Source: Nematostella vectensis
Taxonomy: Eukaryota > Cnidaria > Anthozoa > Actiniaria > Edwardsiidae
Length of the DNA: 64,000 bases
Assembly: GCF_932526225.1 (NCBI RefSeq)
Contig: NC_064046.1
Span: 13,223,708-13,287,707 of the forward strand
Reading direction: 5' to 3'
This document shows, piece by piece, positions 15,801 to 30,800 of the stretch (positions are counted from its first letter, which is position 1; the number at the start of each line of letters is the position of its first letter). Below the pieces are notes generated by a model. It was not told the DNA's origin. It worked only from the letters and a program-made list of their open reading frames with translations, and ran no database searches. A program made the translations under genes and the position numbers.

Positions 15801-18800
15801 TACGTGACATATATCATTGCGTCAATAACATTGTAACGATACAAACCTAACTGCACTCCGCTAACGTGACTATATTGGTACGTGACATATATCATTGCGT
15901 CAATAACATTTAAAGTGACTATAGTGGTACGTGACATATATCATTGCGTCAATAACATCTAACGTGACCATAGTGGTACGTGACATATATCATTGCGTCA
16001 ATAACATTGTAACGATACAAACCTAACTGCACTCCGCTAAAGTGACTATAGTGGTACGCGACATATATCATTGCGTCAATAACATTGTAACGATACAAAC
16101 CTAACTGCACTCCGCTAACGTGACTATATTGGTACGTAACATATATCATTGCGTCAATAACATTGTAACGATACAAACCCAACTGCACTCCGCTAACGTG
16201 ACCATAGTGGTACGTGACATATATCATTGGGTCAATAACATTGTAACAATACAAACCCAACTGCACTCCGCTAACGTGACCATAGTGGTACGTGACATAT
16301 ATCATTGCGTCAATAACATTGTAACGATAGAAACCCAACTGCACTCCGCTAACGTGACTATATTGGTACGTGACATATATCATTGCGTCAATAACATTGT
16401 AACGATAGAAACCCAACTGCACTCCGCTAACGTGACTATATTGGTACGTGACATATATCATTGCGTCAATAACATCTAACGTGACCATAGTGGTACGTGA
16501 CATATATCATTGCGTAAATAACATTGTAACGATACAAACCTAACTGCACTCCGCTAACGTGACTATAGTGGTACGTGACATATATCATTGCGTCAATAAC
16601 ATTGTAACGTGACTATAGTGGTACGTGACATATATCATTGCGTCAATAACATTGTAACGATACAAACCCAACTGCACTCCGCTAACGTGACTATAGTGGT
16701 ACGTGACATATATCATTGCGTCAATAACATTTAAAGTGACCATAGTGGTACGTGACATATATCATTGCGTCAATAACATCTAACGTGACTATAGTGGTAC
16801 GTGACATATATCATTGCGTCAATAACATCTAACGTGACTATAGTGGTACGCGACATATATCATTGCGTCAATAACATTTAAAGTGACTATAGTGGTACGT
16901 GACATATATCATTGCGTCAATAACATTTAAAGTGACCATAGTGGTACGTGACATATATCATTGCGTCAATAACATTTAAAGTGACTATAGTGGTACGTGA
17001 CATATATCATTGCGTCAATAACATTTAAAGTGACTATAGTGGTACGTGACATATATCATTGCGTCAATAACATTTAAAGTGACTATAGTGGTACGTGACA
17101 TATATCATTGCGTCAATAACATCTAACGTGACCATAGTGGTACGTGACATATATCATTGCGTCAATAACATTTAAAGTGACCATAGTGGTACGTGACATA
17201 TATCATTGCGTCAATAACATTTAAAGTGACTATAGTGGTACGTGACATATATCATTGCGTCAATAACATTTAAAGTGACTATAGTGGTACGTGACATATA
17301 TCATTGCGTCAATAACATTTAAAGTGACTATAGTGGTACGTGACATATATCATTGCGTCAATAACATCTAACGTGACCATAGTGGTACGTGACATATATC
17401 ATTGCGTCAATAACATCTAACGTGACCATAGTGGTACGTGACATATATCATTGCGTCAATAACATTTAAAGTGACTATAGTGGTACGTGACATATATCAT
17501 TGCGTCAATAACATCTAACGTGACCATAGTGGTACGTGACATATATCATTGCGTCAATAACATTTAAAGTGACTATAGTGGTACGTGACATATATCATTG
17601 CGTCAATAACATTTAAAGTGACTATAGTGGTACGTGACATATATCATTGCGTCAATAACATCTAACGTGACCATAGTGGTACGTGACATATATCATTGCG
17701 TCAATAACATTGAAACGATACAAACCTAACGGCACTCCGCTAACGTGACTATAGTGGTACGTGACATATATCATTGCGTCAATAACATCTAACGTGACTA
17801 TAGTGGTACGTGACATATATCATTGCGTCAATAACATTGTAACGATACAAACCTAACTGCACTCCGCTAACGTGACTATATTGGTACGTGACATATATCA
17901 TTGCGTCAATAACATTTAAAGTGACTATAGTGGTACGTGACATATATCATTGCGTCAATAACATCTAACGTGACCATAGTGGTACGTGACATATATCATT
18001 GCGTCAATAACATTGTAACGATACAAACCTAACTGCACTCCGCTAAAGTGACTATAGTGGTACGCGACATATATCATTGCGTCAATAACATTGTAACGAT
18101 ACAAACCTAACTGCACTCCGCTAACGTGACTATATTGGTACGTAACATATATCATTGCGTCAATAACATTGTAACGATACAAACCCAACTGCACTCCGCT
18201 AACGTGACCATAGTGGTACGTGACATATATCATTGCGTCAATAACATTGTAACGATACAAACCTAACTGCACTCCGCTAAAGTGACTATAGTGGTACGTG
18301 ACATATATCATTGCGTCAATAACATTGAAACGATACAAACCTAACGGCACTCCGCTAACGTGACTATAGTGGTACGTGACATATATCATTGCGTCAATAA
18401 CATCTAACGTGACTATAGTGGTACGTGACATATATCATTGCGTCAATAACATTGTAACGATACAAACCTAACTGCACTCCGCTAACGTGACTATATTGGT
18501 ACGTGACATATATCATTGCGTCAATAACATTTAAAGTGACTATAGTGGTACGTGACATATATCATTGCGTCAATAACATCTAACGTGACCATAGTGGTAC
18601 GAGACATATATCATTGCGTCAATAACATTGTAACGATACAAACCTAACTGCACTCCGCTAAAGTGACTATAGTGGTACGCGACATATATCATTGCGTCAA
18701 TAACATTGTAACGATACAAACCTAACTGCACTCCGCTAACGTGACTATATTGGTACGTAACATATATCATTGCGTCAATAACATTGTAACGATACAAACC

Positions 18801-21800
18801 CAACTGCACTCCGCTAACGTGACCATAGTGGTACGTGACATATATCATTGGGTCAATAACATTGTAACAATACAAACCCAACTGCACTCCGCTAACGTGA
18901 CCATAGTGGTACGTGACATATATCATTGCGTCAATAACATTGTAACGATAGAAACCCAACTGCACTCCGCTAACGTGACTATATTGGTACGTGACATATA
19001 TCATTGCGTCAATAACATTGTAACGATAGAAACCCAACTGCACTCCGCTAACGTGACTATATTGGTACGTGACATATATCATTGCGTCAATAACATCTAA
19101 CGTGACCATAGTGGTACGTGACATATATCATTGCGTAAATAACATTGTAACGATACAAACCTAACTGCACTCCGCTAACGTGACTATAGTGGTACGTGAC
19201 ATATATCATTGCGTCAATAACATTGTAACGTGACTATAGTGGTACGTGACATATATCATTGCGTCAATAACATTGTAACGATACAAACCCAACTGCACTC
19301 CGCTAACGTGACTATAGTGGTACGTGACATATATCATTGCGTCAATAACATTTAAAGTGACCATAGTGGTACGTGACATATATCATTGCGTCAATAACAT
19401 CTAACGTGACTATAGTGGTACGTGACATATATCATTGCGTCAATAACATCTAACGTGACTATAGTGGTACGCGACATATATCATTGCGTCAATAACATTT
19501 AAAGTGACTATAGTGGTACGTGACATATATCATTGCGTCAATAACATTTAAAGTGACCATAGTGGTACGTGACATATATCATTGCGTCAATAACATTTAA
19601 AGTGACTATAGTGGTACGTGACATATATCATTGCGTCAATAACATTTAAAGTGACTATAGTGGTACGTGACATATATCATTGCGTCAATAACATTTAAAG
19701 TGACTATAGTGGTACGTGACATATATCATTGCGTCAATAACATCTAACGTGACCATAGTGGTACGTGACATATATCATTGCGTCAATAACATTTAAAGTG
19801 ACCATAGTGGTACGTGACATATATCATTGCGTCAATAACATTTAAAGTGACTATAGTGGTACGTGACATATATCATTGCGTCAATAACATTTAAAGTGAC
19901 TATAGTGGTACGTGACATATATCATTGCGTCAATAACATTTAAAGTGACTATAGTGGTACGTGACATATATCATTGCGTCAATAACATCTAACGTGACCA
20001 TAGTGGTACGTGACATATATCATTGCGTCAATAACATTTAAAGTGACTATAGTGGTACGTGACATATATCATTGCGTCAATAACATCTAACGTGACCATA
20101 GTGGTACGTGACATATATCATTGCGTCAATAACATTTAAAGTGACTATAGTGGTACGTGACATATATCATTGCGTCAATAACATTTAAAGTGACTATAGT
20201 GGTACGTGACATATATCATTGCGTCAATAACATCTAACGTGACCATAGTGGTACGTGACATATATCATTGCGTCAATAACATTTAAAGTGACCATAGTGG
20301 TACGTGACATATATCATTGCGTCAATAACATCTAACGTGACTATAGTGGTACGTGACATATATCATTGCGTCAATAACATTTAAAGTGACTATAGTGGTA
20401 CGTGACATATATCATTGCGTCAATAACATCTAACGTGACCATAGTGGTACGTGACATATATCATTGCGTCAATAACATTGTAACGATACAAACCTAACTG
20501 CACTCCGCTAAAGTGACTATAGTGGTACGTGACATATATCATTGCGTCAATAACATTGAAACGATACAAACCTAACGGCACTCCGCTAACGTGACTATAG
20601 TGGTACGTGACATATATCATTGCGTCAATAACATCTAACGTGACTATAGTGGTACGTGACATATATCATTGCGTCAATAACATTGTAACGATACAAACCT
20701 AACTGCACTCCGCTAACGTGACTATATTGGTACGTGACATATATCATTGCGTCAATAACATTTAAAGTGACTATAGTGGTACGTGACATATATCATTGCG
20801 TCAATAACATCTAACGTGACCATAGTGGTACGTGACATATATCATTGCGTCAATAACATTGTAACGATACAAACCTAACTGCACTCCGCTAAAGTGACTA
20901 TAGTGGTACGCGACATATATCATTGCGTCAATAACATTGTAACGATACAAACCTAACTGCACTCCGCTAACGTGACTATATTGGTACGTAACATATATCA
21001 TTGCGTCAATAACATTGTAACGATACAAACCCAACTGCACTCCGCTAACGTGACCATAGTGGTACGTGACATATATCATTGCGTCAATAACATTGTAACG
21101 ATACAAACCTAACTGCACTCCGCTAAAGTGACTATAGTGGTACGTGACATATATCATTGCGTCAATAACATTGAAACGATACAAACCTAACGGCACTCCG
21201 CTAACGTGACTATAGTGGTACGTGACATATATCATTGCGTCAATAACATCTAACGTGACTATAGTGGTACGTGACATATATCATTGCGTCAATAACATTG
21301 TAACGATACAAACCTAACTGCACTCCGCTAACGTGACTATATTGGTACGTGACATATATCATTGCGTCAATAACATTTAAAGTGACTATAGTGGTACGTG
21401 ACATATATCATTGCGTCAATAACATCTAACGTGACCATAGTGGTACGTGACATATATCATTGCGTCAATAACATTGTAACGATACAAACCTAACTGCACT
21501 CCGCTAAAGTGACTATAGTGGTACGCGACATATATCATTGCGTCAATAACATTGTAACGATACAAACCTAACTGCACTCCGCTAACGTGACTATATTGGT
21601 ACGTAACATATATCATTGCGTCAATAACATTGTAACGATACAAACCCAACTGCACTCCGCTAACGTGACCATAGTGGTACGTGACATATATCATTGGGTC
21701 AATAACATTGTAACAATACAAACCCAACTGCACTCCGCTAACGTGACCATAGTGGTACGTGACATATATCATTGCGTCAATAACATTGTAACGATAGAAA

Positions 21801-24800
21801 CCCAACTGCACTCCGCTAACGTGACTATATTGGTACGTGACATATATCATTGCGTCAATAACATTGTAACGATAGAAACCCAACTGCACTCCGCTAACGT
21901 GACTATATTGGTACGTGACATATATCATTGCGTCAATAACATCTAACGTGACCATAGTGGTACGTGACATATATCATTGCGTAAATAACATTGTAACGAT
22001 ACAAACCTAACTGCACTCCGCTAACGTGACTATAGTGGTACGTGACATATATCATTGCGTCAATAACATTGTAACGTGACTATAGTGGTACGTGACATAT
22101 ATCATTGCGTCAATAACATTGTAACGATACAAACCCAACTGCACTCCGCTAACGTGACTATAGTGGTACGTGACATATATCATTGCGTCAATAACATTGT
22201 AACGTGACTATAGTGGTACGTGACATATATCATTGCGTCAATAACATTGTAACGATACAAACCCAACTGCACTCAGCTAACGTGACTATAGTGGTACGTG
22301 ACATATATCATTGCGTCAATAACATTTAAAGTGACTATAGTGGTACGTGACATATATCATTGCGTCAATAACATTGTAACGATACAAACCTAACTGCACT
22401 CCGCTAACGTGACTATAGTGGTACGTGACATATATCATTGCGTCAATAACATATAACGTGACCATAGTGGTACGTGGCATATATCATTGCGTCAATAACA
22501 TTGTAACGATACAAACCCAACTGCACTCCGCTAACGTGACTATAGTGGTACGTGACATATATCATTGCGTCAATAACATTTAAAGTGACTATAGTGGTAC
22601 GTGACATATATCATTGCGTCAATAACATCTAACGTGACTATAGTGGTACGTGACATATATCATTGCGTCAATAACATTTAAAGTGACTATATTGGTACGT
22701 GACATATATCATTGCGTCTATAACATTGTAACGATAGAAACCCAACTGCACTCCGCTAACGTGACTATATTGGTACGTGACATATATCATTGCGTCAATA
22801 ACATCTAACGTGACCATAGTGGTACGTGACATATATCATTGCGTCAATAACATTGTAACGATAGAAACCCAACTGCACTCCGCTAACGTGACTATAGTGG
22901 TACGTGACATATATCATTGCGTCAATAACATCTAACGTGACCATAGTGGTACGTGACATATATCATTGCGACAATAACATTGTAACGATAGAAACCCAAC
23001 TGCACTCCGCTAACGTGACTATATTGGTACGTGACATATATCATTGCGTCAATAACATCTAACGTGACTATATTGGTACGTGACATATATCATTGCGTCA
23101 ATAACATCTAACGTGACCATAGTGGTACGTGACATATATCATTGCGTCAATAACATTGTAACGATAGAAACCCAACTGCACTCCGCTAACGTAACTATAG
23201 TGGTACGTGACATATATCATTGCGTCAATAACATCTAACGTGACCATAGTGGTACGTGACATATATCATTGCGACAATAACATTGTAACGATAGAAACCC
23301 AACTGCACTCCGCTAACGTGACTATATTGGTACGTGACATATATCATTGCGTCAATAACATCTAACGTGACCATAGTGGTACGTGACATATATCATTGCG
23401 ACAATAACATTGTAACGATAGAAACCCAACTGCACTCCGCTAACGTGACTATATTGGTACGTGACATATATCATTGCGTCAATAACATTTAAAGTGACTA
23501 TAGTGGTACGTGACATATATCATTGCGACAATAACATTGTAACGATAGAAACCCAACTGCACTCCGCTAACGTGACTATAGTGGTACATGACATATATCA
23601 TTGCGTCAATAACATCTAACGTGACTATAGTGGTACGTGACATATATCATTGCGTCAATAACATTGTAACGATACAAACCCAACTGCACTCCGCTAACGT
23701 GACTATAGTGGTACGTGACATATATCATTGCGTCAATAACATCTAACGTGACCATAGTGGTACGTGACATATATCATTGCGTCAATAACATCTAACGTGA
23801 CTATAGTGGTACGTGACATATATCATTGCGTCAATAACATCTAACGTGACTATAGTGGTACGTGACATATATCATTGCGTCAATAACATCTAACGTGACT
23901 ATAGTGGTACGTGACATATATCATTGCGTCAATAACATCTAACGTGACTATAGTGGTACGTGACATATATCATTGCGTCAATAAAATTGTAACGATACAA
24001 ACCTAACGGCACTCCACTAACGTGACTATAGTGGTACGTGACATATATCATTGCGTCAATAACATCTAACGTGACTATAGTGGTACGTGACATATATCAT
24101 TGCGTCAATAAAATTGTAACGATACAAACCTAACTGCACTCCGCTAACGTGACCATAGTGGTACGTGACATATATCATTGCGTCAATAACATCTAACGTG
24201 ACTATAGTGGTACGTGACATATATCATTGCGTCAATAACATTGTAACGATACAAACCTAACGGCACTCCACTAACGTGACTATAGTGGTACGTGATATAT
24301 AGCATTGCGTCAATAATATAGGCATAGCAAGCCTCTTTAGGCCCTCTATAGCTGCTGCTACTACAAACCTCAATAGGAGGTCTCTTGCCTTTGGCGTGCG
24401 TGACCATGTAATGTGACGGATAACGTTAGTAACCTTTATGATTGATGATAGTATGCTACTACGAACCTCAATAGGTCTCTTGTCTTTGGCGTGCGTGACC
24501 ATGTAATGTGACGGATAACGTTAGTAACCTTTATGATTGATGATAGTATGCTACTACGAACCTCAATAGGTCTCTTGTCTTTGGCGTGCGTGACCATGTA
24601 ATGTGACGGATAACGTTAGTAACCTTTATGATTGATGATAGTATGCTACTACAAACCTCAATAGGAGGTCTCTTGTCTTTGGCGTGCGTGACCATGTAAT
24701 GTGACGGATAACGTTAGTAACCTTTATGATTGATGATAGTATGCTACTACGAACCTCAATAGGAGGTCTCTTGTCTTTGGCGTGCGTGACCATGTTATGT

Positions 24801-27800
24801 GACGGATAACGTTAGTAACCTTTATGATTGATGATAGTATGCTACTACAAACCTCAATAGGAGGTCTCTTGTCTTTGGCGTGCGTGACCATGTTATGTGA
24901 CGGATAACGTTAGTAACCTTTATGATTGATGATAGTATGCTACTACGAACCTCAATAGGTCTCTTGTCTTTGGCGTGCGTGACCATGTAATGTGACGGAT
25001 AACGTTAGTAACCTTTATGATTGATGATAGTATGCTACTACGAACCTCAATAGGTCTATTGTCTTTGGCGTGCGTGACCATGTAATGTGACGGATAACGT
25101 TAGTAACCTTTATGATTGATGATAGTATGCTACTACGAACCTCAATAGGTCTATTGTCTTTGGCGTGCGTGACCATGTAATGTGACGGATAACGTTAGTA
25201 ACCTTTATGATTGATGATAGTATGCTACTACGAACCTCAATAGGTCTCTTGTCTTTGGCGTGCGTGACCATGTAATGTGACGGATAACGTTAGTAACCTT
25301 TATGATTGATGATAGTATGCTACTACGAACCTCAATAGGTCTCTTGTCTTTGGCGTGCGTGACCATGTAATGTGACGGATAACGTTAGTAACCTTTATGA
25401 TTGATGATAGTATGCTACTACGAACCTCAATAGGTCTCTTGTCTTTGGCGTGCGTGACCATGTAATGTGACGGATAACGTTAGTAACCTTTATGATTGAT
25501 GATAGTATGCTACTACGAACCTCAATAGGTCTCTTGTCTTTGGCGTGCGTGACCATGTAATGTGACGGATAACGTTAGTAACCTTTATGATTGATGATAG
25601 TATGCTACTACAAACCTCAATAGGAGGTCTCTTGTCTTTGGCGTGCGTGACCATGTAATGTGACGGATAACGTTAGTAACCTTTATGATTGATGATAGTA
25701 TGCTACTACGAACCTCAATAGGTCTCTTGTCTTTGGCGTGCGTGACCATGTTATGTGACGGATAACGTTAGTAACCTTTATGATTGATGATAGTATGCTA
25801 CTACGAACCTCAATAGGTCTCTTGTCTTTGGCGTGCGTGACCATGTTATGTGACGGATAACGTTAGTAACCTTTATGATTGATGATAGTATGCTACTACA
25901 AACCTCAATAAGAGGTCTCTTGTCTTTGGCGTGCGTGACCATGTTATGTGACGGATAACGTTAGTAACCTTTATGATTGATGATAGTATGCTACTACGAA
26001 CCTCAATAGGTCTATTGTCTTTGGCGTGCGTGACCATGTAATGTGACGGATAACGTTAGTAACCTTTATGATTGATGATAGTATGCTACTACGAACCTCA
26101 ATAGGTCTCTTGTCTTTGGCGTGCGTGACCATGTAATGTGACGGATAACGTTAGTAACCTTTATGATTGATGATAGTATGCTACTACGAACCTCAATAGG
26201 TCTCTTGTCTTTGGCGTGCGTGACCATGTAATGTGACGGATAACGTTAGTAACCTTTATGATTGATGATAGTATGCTACTACAAACCTCAATAGGAGGTC
26301 TCTTGTCTTTGGCGTGCGTGACCATGTAATGTGACGGATAACGTTAGTAACCTTTATGATTGATGATAGTATGCTACTACGAACCTCAATAGGTCTCTTG
26401 TCTTTGGCGTGCGTGACCATGTAATGTGACGGATAACGTTAGTAACCTTTATGATTGATGATAGTATGCTACTACGAACCTCAATAGGTCTCTTGTCTTT
26501 GGCGTGCGTGACCATGTTATGTGACGGATAACGTTAGTAACCTTTATGATTGATGATAGTATGCTACTACAAACCTCAATAGGAGGTCTCTTGTCTTTGG
26601 CGTGCGTGACCATGTTATGTGACGGATAACGTTAGTAACCTTTATGATTGATGATAGTATGCTACTACGAACCTCAATAGGTCTATTGTCTTTGGCGTGC
26701 GTGACCATGTAATGTGACGGATAACGTTAGTAACCTTTATGATTGATGATAGTATGCTACTACGAACCTCAATAGGTCTATTGTCTTTGGCGTGCGTGAC
26801 CATGTAATGTGACGGATAACGTTAGTAACCTTTATGATTGATGATAGTATGCTACTACGAACCTCAATAGGTCTATTGTCTTTGGCGTGCGTGACCATGT
26901 AATGTGACGGATAACGTTAGTAACCTTTATGATTGATGATAGTATGCTACTACGAACCTCAATAGGTCTCTTGTCTTTGGCGTGCGTGACCATGTAATGT
27001 GACGGATAACGTTAGTAACCTTTATGATTGATGATAGTATGCTACTACAAACCTCAATATAATAGGAGAAATCTCTTGTTTTTGGCTCGCATGACAATTA
27101 TGTTATGTTAAATTTATTATCGCGTGATCATGTTACGTGACAATTACAAATGCGTGACTGACATCATTGCGTTGCTAACCTGTATGATTAAGCGAATCAA
27201 GCTACTGTGGGGCACCCTCTTGCGCACGCGCGTGTTACCATTGTGCCGCAAGACCCTCCGTTACTAACTTCGCTGCATTACTAACCTGTATCAACTAGCT
27301 CCATAGGACCCTTGCTCTTCGATAACATTACTATGGTAATACGTGACATAAAAGACTGCGTGACTTGCGTGACTGCGTTACTATCCTGTATCAGTGAGCG
27401 TAACATATTACTGCACATCTCCATAGGGCTCTTGCACTCCGATCACGTGACTAAGGTGGTGCGTGACATATATAATTGCGTGACATGCGTGACTGCTCTA
27501 GTATCCTGTATCAGCGAGCGTAACATACTACTGCACATCTCCATAGGGCTCTTGCACTCGCTCACGTGACTATGGTGATGCGTGACTGCGTTACTTACCT
27601 GTATCAGCGAGCGTAACATACTACTGAACATCTTCATAGGGCTCTTGCACTCGCTCACGTGACTATGGTGATGCGTGACATGCGTGACTGCGTTACTTAC
27701 CTGTATCAGCGAGCGTAACATACTACTGCACAGCTCCATAGGGCTCTTGCCCTTGGCGTGGGTGCTCCAGTGTGACCGTGACGTCACGTGACCTAGGCAC

Positions 27801-30800
27801 TCGAGAGCGCTCTCTAGCACGGGGAGGTCGTAGTACTGAGGGTTGTCCGCCAAGTCGAGGTTGAGAGCAACAGCATAAGCTAGATCGCCGATGTAAACCC
27901 GCTCAGAGTCGAACCGCCAATTCGCGGACGAGCGAAGAAGGGCTTTCACCAGTGTCGAGAGGAAAGCAAGAAGGGTCTTGCGAAGAGTTCTTAAAGCAGA
28001 GGGAATCAGGTTGTCACAGGATGAAAACCCTTTTAAAGGGTTGGTTCTTACTAGAACGCAACGGCAATGCAGGCAAGATTCGCTCAAACTCAAGCAGTCG
28101 CAATATTTTTCGCTTGCTTCAGACGGAATCGTAAAATAACGTGTGTTGTTCTTGCGTTCTAAAGCGACAGCCCGTTAATATTTACACCTTAGTTTCCGTA
28201 CAAACCCACTTCGCATTATAGATGCTTTTATTGGCGAATTAAAAAAAAATGGGTGCTACCTATTACATATATTTCGTCAGTATTTTAAAAAAAATGTATT
28301 ACAAGCTCCAAAACGAAGCATTTTCTGTTAAATTAGCTCGCTTAATATAGTAATGGCTGGTTTTCATATAATCGCTCATGATTGTAGGGTGACATGGAAA
28401 CTTTTTCATATGGAAACTATTCTTAGAATCTGAACGACAAGCTACCAACTAACACTATACATTCAATGACCTGCAGTTCTATTGCTGGATGTTAAAATAA
28501 AGTACGCTAACAATAGAATCACGTCTTGGAAACTTTGGCCTCTTTTTAAAAACCCGCGCGCAGCAACTCACCTTCTAGAATCCGTGACGGCTTCCGATGT
28601 AAGATGAGCAGAGTCATTCTGAGGCATGCGCAGTAGTGTCAACAAAGGCCCCTCATTGTTAATGACCACGCGAGCCATCCAGGCCACCACGGGCTCAGGC
28701 GGCGGAGAGGGACTGGTGAGAATATCTGATAGGACCGACAGGATCTCGAGAAGAAGCTCATCGTCTTCTGTGTTATTTGGCAGCACTTGCAGATACCTGG
28801 AACAAGTCAAAAGGCTTTTGTATCGGCGATGAATGCAAAAAATCGCGGCAAGGATGGAATGGCTTCTAAGCTGAGTTATCTCTGCACGGTTTCCCGCAAC
28901 TGAAACGTGGACAGAATACCCCAACCCTCCTCAATTACAACGTAAAAGACTTCCATTTGTTCAAGATTATAAATAAATACTTTAAATAAGCATTTCCTTC
29001 TAACCCACCGACCTAACCCACTATAGGACTCTAGAATCACCAGCCATCTGGAAAATTATCGAGAAGAAATCCATTTCCATCGGCTGACTTAGGAAAGCTA
29101 GTTCGATATACCTCCCAAACCCCACCACCATTTTACCCAGCCATAACCACTTCGCGAATACCTCCCAAAGTCCAGCAACACTTTACCTCTCCAAAGCTTC
29201 TTGCCACTGAAGGGTGTACACAGTCTCCACCGCGAGTTTGCTTCCACGCCCAGCTAGACCCAGGTCCGTTATGAGGTGCGTCCGGACCACGCCCACTGCT
29301 CTCCGGGCCGGATGATGCGAGGCTGCCCGCTGTAGAGTCGTCAGCTGATCGGCGATGCAAGTGGTGGTGTAGCAGGAGCGGAGGATATGGCTGTCTAATG
29401 TGCGCCAGCGGAGAGCCTGCCAGAAACTGGAGCAAAGGGATAATTAAATGCATGTCGCATTCTTGCCAGGAAAATAAAAGAACACAGGGTTGAAGGTGTG
29501 TGTTACGCGCCTCTGAATAGAGTGTAGCTTTCGAGTTTTACTCGCGTTTCGAGGATTTGCCCCTGCTTTTTCCCAAGTAAAGCGTTTTCCGCGCTTTCCA
29601 TTCGGCCGATTTCTCTGTGCGCCAGGGGATAATACCGCTTTTTAGGGCAGAGTCATGGGGGCGGACGTGCTAATTATCATCTGACGGATGATGAGCAAGT
29701 CCCCTACTTATCAGACTCGAGGACTTATAACTATGAGTCAAATTCATTAGTTATTCATATGTGTGAAAACCCTGTGTAGCAGAAGTCCGTTAGCTAGCCA
29801 AACAGCTGCGAATAAGCGAGTTGACTATTTGCACTGACGGATGGACAAACTAAAAATGAGTATGAAGCGTGGATCTCACATAGAATGTACCAGAAATTCA
29901 TATAAAATTGGAAGGTGGATCCCAGTGGAACCGCACTTGATTTGACAGGCTTTTGAAAAGCGCCCCAGAAAAGCTCCCGGCAAACCGTTCTTTTGGACTT
30001 AGCGCTCGGCCAAAAAAAGGGAAATAAGCCCGGTTTCTTCGTTTTTCACGCAACTAAGCTCGGCTTTTCTGTCTTTCACGCAACTAGCGCCTGTTGAGCA
30101 GGCAAGATTTGACATAGAGTGAGCGAAGCTTGGAGCCTCTGGTACCCGGGGTATTCCAATGAATTATTAATAAGCTTCAACAATATAAATTATTGCCCAC
30201 CGTTTGTCGTCACCAGCTAGTCCCCAGTCCTCCACTCCTTCGACTGCGCAGAGCTTTTCTAGACTCTCGTACCAGCCTAGGTTCCAGGCCACTCTCAACA
30301 TTGAAACTCCTGGTCCGGATCTGGCCGGGTCGGGCTCTTTGGGAACTTGTGCCTGGTACTTGCTTACAACATCACATACGGGTGGGTTGAAGGGTAATTT
30401 AAAACTGCAAGAAACAGTTCATTAAAAATTGACATTCATATCGTGCATATACAACAGTCCTGTTTCATCCTGTAGCTGAGAACACAAGCTTCTAGGTAGC
30501 TCACATACGTCCAACAAGTCAAATTTATGGCTGAGAAACAGAGAGATTTCTTTCCATGTTTTCGTCGGGAACCGAACCCGTTTCAGCAGATGTGAGAGGC
30601 CCCATACGCTAACGCTCTAATAAACTGGGCTAGTTTACAGCTTGGTTGCATTGAATTACCAAGTGTGCACATATCTCTGGCATTTGAAACAAAATGAAAT
30701 ACGCGATGTTACAAAATACGTTAGCTCAAAACATAGCCAGGCAGTACAATTAAGATATCACTGATCTCTAGAGATGAGTGTACAAGTCACTGAAGGTGGT

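Larger units (their letters stand above)
7153..27700 (-). other. RTTN: RTTN intron 18, 20.5 kb, almost wholly tandem repeat
   Basis: The intron lies between the donor at 27700 and the acceptor at 7153. Three related arrays fill it, leaving only about 30 bp of unique sequence before the exon 19 acceptor. Most other RTTN introns here are about 0.2-3 kb. Confidence 0.88.

Noticed and set aside
8211-21970. Repeated ORFs of 80, 119, 158 and 184 codons with a 26-residue period
   Set aside because: 78 bp is a multiple of three, so open frames appear on both strands of the satellite. They stop wherever a 49 bp unit shifts the frame.
7180-24310. CRISPR-like appearance of a conserved repeat with alternating inserts
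   Set aside because: The inserts are themselves repeated, the context is a eukaryotic intron, and there are no cas genes. It is a satellite.
29133-29453. 106-codon minus-strand ORF over RTTN exon 16
   Set aside because: It is in the wrong frame. The phase from exons 15 and 17 requires another frame, which is also open and reads as a normal globular protein.
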